A DNA stretch of 6,968 nt from Clostridia bacterium (lineage in GTDB: Bacteria; Aerophobota; Aerophobia; Aerophobales; AE-B3A): NCBI GenBank assembly GCA_009618505.1, contig WJOQ01000404.1, forward strand, positions 1 to 6,968. The letters run 5' to 3'. Under the pieces are notes generated by a model. The model did no database searches. It was given only the letters and a program-made list of their open reading frames with translations, and had not been told where the DNA came from. Of the stretch, positions 1-5,377 are shown piece after piece (within the stretch, counting starts at the first letter, position 1; each line of letters starts with the position of its first letter). Made by a program: the position numbers and the translations under genes.

Positions 1-542
1 GGAGATTCCTTTCCGTCTAAAATAGCGTAAGAGACTACCTTTATTGTATGATTAATATGGTCAAAGATGACTAAAGTATGACTGAGCATAAATAGGGAAT
101 CGGGAAGATTTAAGTCATCTCTGTTTTTCTCATGAATCTCTTCCCAGAAACGGACCATGTCATAACCAACATAACCTATTGCTCCTCCTGAAAAACGAGG
201 AAGTTCTGCTGAATTAACCGTTTTGTAGCCAGCCATAATCTTTTTTAAGGCATCTAAGGGGTCTTTCTCCACTCTTAGAATTTCACTTTTTCCCTGTCGG
301 ATAATTTCTATTCTTTCCCTTTTGCTTTTGAAAACAAGGACAGGGTCGCTGCCTAAGAAAGAATATCTTCCTAGTTGTTCGCCTTTTTCTACACTTTCTA
401 AAAGATAGGAGAATTTTCCCTGACCCAGTTTAATGAAAGCAGAGACAGGAGTTTCTAAGTCAGCTAAAATCTCTCGCCAGACAGGAATAAGATTCCCTTT
501 TCCCGCCAATGCTTCAAATTCTTTTTCTTGCGGATAATACAA
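1..542 (-). CDS. trpE: Anthranilate synthase component I, N-terminal part (cut by window edge)
   Basis: TrpE converts chorismate to anthranilate, with ammonia supplied by the TrpG glutaminase, in the first committed step of tryptophan synthesis. The visible 180 codons form the N-terminal domain. Residues 32-39 (PVSAFIKL) are typical of the family. LLES at 47-50 is the tryptophan feedback-binding motif. GRYSFLGSDP at 58-67 and SGGAIGYVGYD at 118-128 are also family signatures. The catalytic chorismate-binding domain, roughly the last 60 percent of a protein of about 490 residues, lies beyond the left edge. I start it at a TTG codon (540-542) because an AAGGAG ribosome site sits 7 bases upstream and no ATG is available nearby. 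The frame is open back to the trpB stop codon. It follows trpB by 84 bases on the same strand and is probably cotranscribed. LLES suggests the enzyme is also inhibited by tryptophan, adding to the transcriptional control upstream. Identity is confident; only the exact start is uncertain. Confidence 0.92.
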   Translation of the reverse strand, partial: MYYPQEKEFEALAGKGNLIPVWREILADLETPVSAFIKLGQGKFSYLLESVEKGEQLGRYSFLGSDPVLVFKSKRERIEIIRQGKSEILRVEKDPLDALKKIMAGYKTVNSAELPRFSGGAIGYVGYDMVRFWEEIHEKNRDDLNLPDSLFMLSHTLVIFDHINHTIKVVSYAILDGKES

Positions 543-571
543 TGATTTACTCCTTACTGAAGTCCTATATG

Positions 572-599
572 GTGGGATGGGGGTTTCACCCCACCCCAC
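572..599 (-). other. GC-rich stem-loop between trpB and trpE
   Basis: In the minus-strand transcript, 589-599 pairs with 572-582 over 11 base pairs, one of them a G-U wobble, around a 6-base loop. The stem is almost wholly G-C. There is no U-tract after it, so it does not look like an intrinsic terminator. The G-U pair is stable only in the minus-strand RNA (it is A against C on the other strand), which favours a role in the trp transcript. It ends about 30 bases before the trpE start. It could stabilise or set processing of the mRNA between the two genes, or tune trpE translation. This is inference. Confidence 0.55.
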
Positions 600-626
600 A
601 AAAGTCAGGCTTTCGACCGAGCTCTC

Positions 627-1994
627 TTATGTCTGAGGGACCTTGGGCAGCGAAGCGAGCGCCTCCTTTACCTTTTCTTCGGGATAAGCGTAGTCTTTCA
701 GCCTGCCGTGCAGATAAGCATCATAGGCAGCCAGGTCAAAATGACCATGTCCACTGTGAGCTATCAGGATAGTTTTTGCTTCACCTGTTTCCTTGCAGCG
801 AAGGGCCTCATCAATGGCTACCTTGAGGTTATGGCATGGTTCCGGAGCAGAGATAATGCCCTCAGTTCGGGCAAACTTTATACCTGCCTCGAAGGTGGGA
901 AGTTGAGGTACAGCCCTGGCCTCGACTAAGCCCAGGTTATAGAGATGGCAGATGATTGGTGCCATCCCATGGTAACGTAACCCTCCGGCATGGACTGGGG
1001 GTGGAATAAACTTATGCCCCAGGGTATACATCTTGAGCAAGGGAGTGAGGCCAGCTTCATCACCGAAGTCGTAGGTATAGGGACCCTTAGTCAAACTCGG
1101 GCAGGCTTCAGGCTCAACGCAGATAATGCGTAGATCTGGTTTCTTCCCGCTAATTTTGTCCCTGATCCAGGGTAGGAATTGCCCAGCGAAGTTTGAGCCG
1201 CCTCCAATATTCCCCACGATAATGTCGGGATAGGCATCTGCCATCTCCATTTGTATTCGGGTCTCCTCTCCTATAATGGTCTGATGCAGCAGAACGTGGT
1301 TGAGCACACTACCCAGAGAATATTTGGATTCCTCCTGGCTAGCAGCCTCCTCTACTGCCTCACTAATGGCAAGGCCCAGGCTCCCGGGACAATCGGGGTC
1401 CTCCGCTAAGATACGTCGTCCTGTCTTGGTATTCTTGCTAGGACTGGGAACACACTCAGCTCCCCAGGTCTCCATCAAGATACGACGATAGGGCTTCTGG
1501 TCATAGCTAATCCTAACCATATAAACCTTAATCTCAACGCCGAACATCGCACCGGCCATGCTCAAGGCACTTCCCCATTGCCCGGCACCGGTCTCAGTGA
1601 CTATGCGTTTGGTGCCCTCCATCTTATTATAGTAGCACTGAGCTAGGGCCGTATTGGGTTTATGACTACCAGCCTGGCTTGTCCCTTCGTATTTGAAGAA
1701 AATCTTTGCTGGTGTGTCTAAAGCTTTCTCAAGTCGATATGCTCGATGTAATACAGTGGGTCTCCAGGTACGATAAATAGACTGTACTTCCTCAGGGATT
1801 TCAATGTAGCGCTCAGGGCTGAACTCCTGCTGAATCAGTGCCATAGGAAAGATGGGCGCTAGGTCATCAGGCGTAACTGGTTTACCCGTGCCTGGATGCA
1901 AAACTGGCGGCAATGGTTTTGGCAAATCAGGCAGGATATTGTACCAATGGGTTGGCATCTTCTTTTGATCAAGAAAGTACTGTGTTCTCTCCAT
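627..1994 (-). CDS. trpB: Tryptophan synthase beta chain, TrpB2 type
   Basis: A pyridoxal-phosphate enzyme that joins indole and serine to make tryptophan. At 455 residues it is longer than the classic TrpB (about 400), and its sequence is of the TrpB2 (TrpB-like) group. The PLP lysine is K112 in AGSHKPNTA (108-116). E134 in [10 protein letters not shown] is the expected catalytic glutamate. GGGSN at 264-268 binds the cofactor phosphate. [13 protein letters not shown] (292-304), [10 protein letters not shown] (335-344) and [15 protein letters not shown] (414-428) are TrpB2 signatures. WRPTVL at 77-82 replaces the usual GRPTPL. An AAGGAGGAG ribosome site precedes the ATG. TrpB2 enzymes interact weakly or not at all with TrpA and may work on free indole; no trpA is visible here. 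It is the first gene after the TRAP-type attenuator. Hand counts give 32 and 33 G+C per 60 bases at 841-900 and 1381-1440, against 24 at 241-300 in trpE and 20 at 3961-4020 in hflC, so this gene may have been acquired separately. Confidence 0.95.
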   Translation of the reverse strand: MERTQYFLDQKKMPTHWYNILPDLPKPLPPVLHPGTGKPVTPDDLAPIFPMALIQQEFSPERYIEIPEEVQSIYRTWRPTVLHRAYRLEKALDTPAKIFFKYEGTSQAGSHKPNTALAQCYYNKMEGTKRIVTETGAGQWGSALSMAGAMFGVEIKVYMVRISYDQKPYRRILMETWGAECVPSPSKNTKTGRRILAEDPDCPGSLGLAISEAVEEAASQEESKYSLGSVLNHVLLHQTIIGEETRIQMEMADAYPDIIVGNIGGGSNFAGQFLPWIRDKISGKKPDLRIICVEPEACPSLTKGPYTYDFGDEAGLTPLLKMYTLGHKFIPPPVHAGGLRYHGMAPIICHLYNLGLVEARAVPQLPTFEAGIKFARTEGIISAPEPCHNLKVAIDEALRCKETGEAKTILIAHSGHGHFDLAAYDAYLHGRLKDYAYPEEKVKEALASLPKVPQT

Positions 1995-2160
1995 TTTAAT
2001 CTCCTCCTTTTGAAGATTTTTTCTTGCTTACTAAGCGAATATCTAACTCCTTCTTTATGGACAATCTTTTCTTATTCTTATATTTTCACCTCCTGTCTTT
2101 TTGATTTTTCCTTAAGTTTTTTTCTATCTTAATTCCTCTTGACCAGCAGGATACTTCCAC

Positions 2161-2185
2161 AAAAAAACCGAGCGATCAGCCCGGT
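2161..2185 (-). terminator. Intrinsic terminator of the trp attenuator
   Basis: On the minus strand, ACCGGGC (2179-2185) pairs with GCTCGGT (2167-2173) as a 7-base-pair stem with one G-U pair and a UGAUC loop. It is followed directly by a run of T (plus-strand A at 2161-2167). It lies after mtrB and about 165 bases before trpB, so it would end mtrB transcripts and block read-through into trpB-trpE. Its 5' arm and loop are also the target of the competing antiterminator, which is why I read it as a regulated terminator and not only a gene-end signal. Confidence 0.88.
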
Positions 2186-2216
2186 GTTTAAAAATACCCT
2201 CTAACCCTGGCTCATC
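2174..2216 (-). promoter_or_regulatory. Candidate antiterminator hairpin
   Basis: On the minus strand, GATGAGCCAGG (2206-2216) can pair with CCGGGCTGATC (2174-2184). This gives 9 base pairs broken by a G-G and an A-G mismatch. The 3' partner is the 5' arm plus loop of the terminator, so the two structures exclude each other. The 5' partner contains a GAG and a CAG triplet of the proposed TRAP-binding array. This is the layout of the classic TRAP attenuator: bound TRAP would sequester the 5' partner and let the terminator form. The pairing was found by eye and its energy was not computed. Confidence 0.7.
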
Positions 2217-2238
2217 TTATCTCGTCTATTCTAATCTG
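2199..2238 (-). promoter_or_regulatory. TRAP-binding (N)AG triplet array in trp leader
   Basis: Read on the minus strand, NAG triplets have their low-coordinate ends at 2236 (CAG), 2231 (TAG), 2226 (TAG), 2221 (GAG), 2216 (AAG), 2211 (GAG), 2207 (CAG) and 2201 (TAG), with a GAG overlapping the last one at 2199. Six successive triplets are exactly 5 bases apart, that is with 2-base spacers. TRAP is known to bind about eleven G/UAG triplets with 2-3-base spacers around the rim of its 11-subunit ring. Here five to six triplets are canonical and three are A/CAG. More NAG triplets, AAG at 2246 and TAG at 2257, lie in the last codons of mtrB and may extend the site. The array starts just 4 bases after the mtrB stop and overlaps the antiterminator. 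Confidence 0.85.
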
Positions 2239-2242
2239 GAAA

Positions 2243-2467
2243 TTACTTGCCAGACTCTACTTTTCCATGTTTTGAAAGGATTTCGGCTTTGCCTCTAATC
2301 TTTATGGCTGAAATATGTTCGGTGAACTGAGAGATCCAAACCTCACCCTTATCTAGTTTTTCCGTATGGTGAACGACTGTTTCTTTGCCTCGCGTCAAGC
2401 CAATAATAGTAACCCCATTCTCGCAGGCTTTGACTAGAATAAAATCACCTCTTTCTACTTCTTCCAT
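2243..2467 (-). CDS. mtrB: trp RNA-binding attenuation protein (TRAP)
   Basis: TRAP assembles into an 11-subunit ring that, when loaded with tryptophan, wraps G/UAG-repeat RNA around its rim and turns off trp genes. The protein is 74 residues against 75 in Bacillus subtilis and aligns without gaps through its core. The RNA-contact residues fall at the same numbers: E36, K37 and D39 in HHTEKLDKGEV, and K56 and R58 in AIKIRG. The tryptophan-pocket region is also kept: GLTRG at 23-27 with T25, T30, and QFTEHIS at 47-53 with Q47, T49, H51 and S53. The ATG follows a GAGG ribosome site 5 bases upstream. It lies downstream of rpsI with a repeat element between, and directly upstream of the triplet array and terminator that it is expected to control. 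No clear promoter of its own was seen; it may be read from the rpsI promoter. Placement next to its own target leader suggests a self-contained, possibly mobile, regulatory unit. Confidence 0.95.
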   Translation of the reverse strand: MEEVERGDFILVKACENGVTIIGLTRGKETVVHHTEKLDKGEVWISQFTEHISAIKIRGKAEILSKHGKVESGK

Positions 2468-2487
2468 CTATTCCTCGTATCTCACAT

Positions 2488-2582
2488 CTCGATGCTCGAT
2501 CCTGGATACTCGTTTTCGTTCATACCTCGTCCTTTGTTTTTCTGTTTTTACGAGCATCGAGCATCTAGAATCGAGTATCCAG
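2488..2582. repeat. MITE-like palindromic repeat, copy 1
   Basis: An intergenic element with terminal inverted repeats. The left arm, 2491-2512, matches the reverse complement of 2558-2580 with about 4 differences. The arms are themselves built from degenerate units such as GATGCTCGAT and GGATACTCG. The T-rich centre (about 2513-2550) matches the reverse complement of the centre of the second copy at 5378-5484, including TCCTTTGT, so the two copies lie in opposite orientation. No coding capacity is evident. Its left end lies 20 bases before the mtrB start and it fills much of the 182-base gap between rpsI and mtrB. Confidence 0.82.
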
Positions 2583-2611
2583 AACTTGGACCCTTTTCTT
2601 TTTCTAAGGTA

Positions 2612-2634
2612 CGATTCACGATTCACCATTCACG
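2612..2634. repeat. Short tandem heptamer repeat
   Basis: Three head-to-tail copies of a 7-base unit, CGATTCA, CGATTCA and CCATTCA, followed by CG. They sit between the end of rpsI and the palindromic repeat. Function unknown. It may belong to the same intergenic repeat module, but the second copy of the palindromic repeat is not flanked by it. Confidence 0.7.
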
Positions 2635-2649
2635 AACAACGGGTTTTGT

Positions 2650-3036
2650 TTATCTCTTAGGAATCTGATGTCTTGCTCTGGCTCCGGTCAATCCCGGTTT
2701 CTTTCTTTCTTTCATCCTGGGGTCCCTTGTTAGGAAACCCGCTTTTTTCAGGATTCCTTTTAGCTCAGGATTTATCTTCAGGAGAATGCGAGAAAGTCCG
2801 AGCCTTATAGCTTCAGCCTGGCCGGTTAAGCCTCCTCCTTTGACTTTTGCCTCTACATCAAATCTGTCCAGAAAATCTACTTTCTCTAAGGGCTCCTTTA
2901 TTATTTTGATATAAGTCTTGCGGGGAAAGTAATCATCAATAGTCCTTTTGTTAACCATCATATTACCCTTGCCCGCCTTCATCCTTACCTGCGCTGTTGC
3001 CGTTTTTCTTCTTCCTGTAGCAGCATATCCTTCCAT
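2650..3036 (-). CDS. rpsI: 30S ribosomal protein S9
   Basis: S9 (uS9) is a small-subunit head protein whose C-terminal tail reaches the P-site tRNA. The 128-residue length is normal for the family. YAATGRRKTATAQVRM at 4-19 is the family start, where the first strand begins. GGGLTGQAEAIRLGLSRIL at 67-85 is the characteristic central segment. RDPRMKERKKPGLTGARAR at 104-122 and the terminal lysine-arginine pair (K127, R128) form the basic tail. The ATG start matches the family. AAGGAG lies 13 bases upstream, which is somewhat far. In most bacteria rpsI follows rplM (L13) in one operon; here the upstream neighbour is a divergent small gene, so rpsI stands alone behind its own promoter. The downstream gene on the same strand is mtrB. 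Confidence 0.97.
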   Translation of the reverse strand: MEGYAATGRRKTATAQVRMKAGKGNMMVNKRTIDDYFPRKTYIKIIKEPLEKVDFLDRFDVEAKVKGGGLTGQAEAIRLGLSRILLKINPELKGILKKAGFLTRDPRMKERKKPGLTGARARHQIPKR

Positions 3037-3079
3037 TTTATTTATCTCGCTCCTTGTTATGTTAAATCAGTATAAGCTG

Positions 3080-3107
3080 ATGTTACCAGAAAACTTAAAC
3101 TCGTCAA
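3080..3107 (-). promoter_or_regulatory. Predicted sigma-70-type promoter of rpsI
   Basis: On the minus strand, TTGACG (3102-3107) and TAACAT (3080-3085) each differ from the consensus by one base and are 16 bases apart. Transcription would start near 3073, leaving a leader of about 35 bases before the rpsI ATG. Since no terminator is evident between rpsI and mtrB, this promoter may also read into mtrB and the trp leader. Confidence 0.72.
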
Positions 3108-3119
3108 GGATATATATTT

Positions 3120-3147
3120 TTGACGTATTCAAATTTTTCGCTAGTAT
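3120..3147 (+). promoter_or_regulatory. Predicted promoter of the small membrane-protein gene
   Basis: TTGACG (3120-3125, one base from consensus) and TAGTAT (3142-3147, four of six) are 16 bases apart and point toward the small plus-strand gene. The -35 box lies 12 bases from that of the divergent rpsI promoter, so two polymerases could interfere. The -10 match is only moderate. Confidence 0.55.
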
Positions 3148-3190
3148 GGGAGTAGACTTCTAAGAATATTCTAATGAGGAGGTGAGAGGA

Positions 3191-3388
3191 ATGAGGTCAT
3201 GGCTAGGATGGATCCTGCTTATCCTGGGATTTGTTGTCCTTATCCCTACTTCCGTGGGAGGAGACAAGGTATGTGCATTGGGATACGATGCTCTGTGTAG
3301 TTGGAGCCCCTATAGCTCCATCATTCTTTGGATTGGTGCGGGAATTAATTTCTGGCTGGCTGGCAAAAAGAAAAAGAAAGCGAAGTAG
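3191..3388 (+). CDS. Small two-helix membrane protein, unknown function
   Basis: A 65-residue protein that I do not recognise. It has two hydrophobic helices (about 4-22 and 42-58) joined by a loop of about 20 residues. The loop carries two cysteines, C28 and C36. The C-terminus is a lysine run (59-63). By the positive-inside rule both ends should face the cytoplasm and the cysteine loop the outside, where a disulfide could form. I choose the ATG at 3191 because AGGAGG ends 8 bases upstream; an in-frame GTG at 3182 overlaps that ribosome site. The only plus-strand gene in the window, it has a plausible promoter upstream and converges on hflC with 50 bases between the stop codons. No terminator hairpin was evident there. 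Confidence 0.72.
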   Translation: MRSWLGWILLILGFVVLIPTSVGGDKVCALGYDALCSWSPYSSIILWIGAGINFWLAGKKKKKAK

Positions 3389-3438
3389 AAAGGGTTTCAG
3401 TTATCGTCTCTAATGGTAAAGAATTCAAAAGACTGGTT

Positions 3439-4422
3439 CTATTCAACAGGGGTAGTTTCTGGAATGAGGTATTTGAAGAACTTTGACTCCAGGGGTACTA
3501 CGATGAGCGTCTTCTGGGTAAGAGTTTCTCGGTAAGTTTCTAAAGTTTTCAAATAATTGAAGAAATCAGGGTCTTGCTCATAGGCCTGAGCATAGGTAGC
3601 GGTAGCTCTGGCATCTGCCTGTCCTTTTATCTCCTGGGCTTTTCGGTAAGCTTCTGACCTTATTTGGGCCAGTTCCTTTTCCATCTCTCCTAAGATTTTA
3701 GCTCTCTCACCTTCTCCTTCCGATAAATACCTGTTTGATATTCGGTTTCTCTCGGCTTTCATTCTGGAAAAAACAGCATCAGTATTAGCTTTGGGAAGAT
3801 CAGCCCTGGTGATTCTCACATCTATAATTTCTATTCCATATTGCCTGGTAACAGTATCACTCTTTTTGGTGACATCTCTCATAATTTTTTCTCTACCCGC
3901 CTCTATCTTTTCTATCTCTTCTCTTTCTCTTTTTCTCTCTTCTTCCCAGGTTACTTCGGTAGAGATGATTTCTCTATCAGATGTTCTTATGATCTCCATC
4001 ATATTATATTTACCCACCTCTTCCCTGAGCACAGAATAGATAATATCATCAAGTCGCGCGTAAGCTCCCACCTCGTTTCTGACCGTCTTCAGAAAGAGAA
4101 GGGGATCAACTATTCTCCATCGGGCATAGTTGTCAAGGAATATATACTTTTTGTCCTCAGTAACACATCTTCTGGCAGTAGCACCGTATTCCAGCAGTCG
4201 ATCCTCAAATCTATTCACCTTCTGGATAAAAGGTTTTTTTATGTAAAGACCGGGTTTTTTAACTGTTTTTATGGGCCTTCCCAGTTCAGTGATAACTACC
4301 TGATTTATTTCATTGACAGTATAGACAGTGGAATTAAGCGTTAAAAGGCCTATTACTACAATGATAATTTCCAGCAGCAGGTAATTACTTATTTTGGGAA
4401 TGATATTTTTCTTAGCAGCCAT
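3439..4422 (-). CDS. hflC: HflC, SPFH-family modulator of FtsH protease
   Basis: HflC and HflK form a large cage-like complex in the inner membrane around the FtsH protease and limit its access to membrane substrates. This 327-residue protein has one N-terminal membrane helix (about 14-34), with the rest expected outside the cytoplasm. The SPFH (band 7) domain includes GLYIKKPFIQKVNRFEDRLLE (58-78) and DNYARWRIVDPLLFLKTV (97-114). YGIEIIDVRITRADLPK (195-211) and the helical stretch rich in charged residues and alanine (220-280) follow. Residues 158-190 form a highly charged insert, rich in E, K and R, within the region before the YGIEI strand; Escherichia coli HflC lacks it, though similar inserts occur in other bacterial HflC proteins. 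FFNYLKTLETYRETL (287-301) matches the family's C-terminal segment. The ATG lies 3 bases after the hflK stop, so translation is probably coupled. The ribosome site (AAGAGAT) is weak. Confidence 0.93.
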   Translation of the reverse strand: MAAKKNIIPKISNYLLLEIIIVVIGLLTLNSTVYTVNEINQVVITELGRPIKTVKKPGLYIKKPFIQKVNRFEDRLLEYGATARRCVTEDKKYIFLDNYARWRIVDPLLFLKTVRNEVGAYARLDDIIYSVLREEVGKYNMMEIIRTSDREIISTEVTWEEERKREREEIEKIEAGREKIMRDVTKKSDTVTRQYGIEIIDVRITRADLPKANTDAVFSRMKAERNRISNRYLSEGEGERAKILGEMEKELAQIRSEAYRKAQEIKGQADARATATYAQAYEQDPDFFNYLKTLETYRETLTQKTLIVVPLESKFFKYLIPETTPVE

Positions 4423-4425
4423 ATC

Positions 4426-5364
4426 TTATCTCTTAGATGATTCCTCTAAACCTTTGTCTCTCAGATTCAAGAATTTCAAAAGTCCCTCCTCAGTCTCTGA
4501 GATAACGATTTTTTCAATTTCTGGCAAAATATCTCGCATTGTCTCTAGGTAAAGCCTATCTTTGGTTACCTGTTTTGCTTTTTTATATTCCTTTAGTCTT
4601 TGCAAGAATCTATTGGCATCACCTTGAGCATGTTTTGTTCTTTCTACCGCGTATGCTTCTGCTTGTCTTATTGTCTTTTCTGCCTCACCCCTGGCTTTGG
4701 GGATTTCCTGATTATATTTTCCCAAAGCTTCATTGATGAACCGCTCTCTATCTTCCTTGGCGCTGGCAACCCTTTCGAATGCCTCTTTTACCTCACCGGG
4801 AGCATGAACATCTTGCAGTTTTACTGTAACTACATAAATACCACTTTTATATAGGTCCAGAATTTCCTGCAGTTTATTGGCTGTTACCTCCTGAATTTCT
4901 TCTCGTCCCACGGTTAAGGCTTCATCCACACCTCTATCTCCGATGGTTTGTCTCATCGCCGCCTCGGCAGCATTCTTTATGGTTTTTTTGACATTTCTAA
5001 CATTGAAAAGATAATCTTTAGCATCCTTGATTCTATACTGAACAATAAACCAGAGGTCAACTATGTTTATATCTCCTGTCAACATTAAAGCTTCTTCTTC
5101 AATAGATTCATAAACGGCAGGGGGACCTGTCCTTATAGTTCTATAGCCAATTTCCATCTTTTGAACCTTGGCTACTTGGGGCTTGTCTATTCTCTCCACC
5201 GGCCAGGGTATATGGTAATACATCCCCGGACCTTTAGAAGTATAATATCTTCCCCAACGTCGGACTACCCCTTCTTGCTCCGGGTGGACAATATAAACAC
5301 CTGAGAGAGCCCAGAGGACTATAACAACTATGACTATTACCAATCCTATTCTTTTACGATTCAT
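4426..5364 (-). CDS. hflK: HflK, SPFH-family modulator of FtsH protease
   Basis: Partner of HflC in the membrane complex that controls FtsH. It has 312 residues. One membrane helix (about 6-25) is followed by GVYIVHPEQEGVVRRWGR (22-39) and PGMYYHIPWPVERIDKP (46-62), which is the HflK form of the SPFH domain. MLTGDINIVDLWFIVQYRI (94-112) and VKLQDVHAPGEVKEAF (181-196) are strong HflK signatures, and the helical tail runs from about 200 to 265. It lacks the long glycine-rich cytoplasmic N-terminus of Escherichia coli HflK, which explains its shorter length. No convincing ribosome site precedes the ATG; the 13 bases between the ATG and the palindromic repeat are A-rich. It leads a tight hflK-hflC pair and follows the VWA gene by 124 bases. 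Whether it is read from an upstream promoter or from one inside the repeat cannot be told. Confidence 0.94.
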   Translation of the reverse strand: MNRKRIGLVIVIVVIVLWALSGVYIVHPEQEGVVRRWGRYYTSKGPGMYYHIPWPVERIDKPQVAKVQKMEIGYRTIRTGPPAVYESIEEEALMLTGDINIVDLWFIVQYRIKDAKDYLFNVRNVKKTIKNAAEAAMRQTIGDRGVDEALTVGREEIQEVTANKLQEILDLYKSGIYVVTVKLQDVHAPGEVKEAFERVASAKEDRERFINEALGKYNQEIPKARGEAEKTIRQAEAYAVERTKHAQGDANRFLQRLKEYKKAKQVTKDRLYLETMRDILPEIEKIVISETEEGLLKFLNLRDKGLEESSKR

Positions 5365-5377
5365 ATGTTTCTACTTT

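Noticed and set aside
509..772. 87-residue plus-strand frame over the trpE start and trpB end
   Set aside because: Antisense to trpE and trpB ends and crosses the intercistronic stem-loop; no family resemblance.
2000..2070. A second TRAP site near the trpB ribosome site
   Set aside because: GAG, TAG and AAG triplets occur on the minus strand but with irregular spacing, as expected in A- and G-rich leader DNA; there is no phasing like that at 2199-2238.
2000..2250. T-box riboswitch in front of trpB
   Set aside because: No T-box core sequence (AGGGTGGNACCGCG type) is present, and the regular NAG array with mtrB next to it explains the regulation better.
2488..2634. CRISPR array from the repeated CTCGAT and CGATTCA units
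   Set aside because: Units are short, degenerate, inverted or directly adjacent, with no regular spacers of 30-40 bases and no cas gene.
2385..2660. 91-residue plus-strand frame across the mtrB start and the repeat
   Set aside because: It overlaps mtrB antisense and then runs through the palindromic and heptamer repeats; it has no domain and no ribosome site.
3389..3438. Bidirectional terminator between the small membrane-protein gene and hflC
   Set aside because: No inverted repeat with a T-run could be found by eye in these 50 bases.
3841..4344. 167-residue open frame on the plus strand inside hflC
   Set aside because: Antisense shadow of hflC. It is rich in S, F, L and I as expected from reading a charged coding sequence backwards, and the minus-strand product is a clear HflC.
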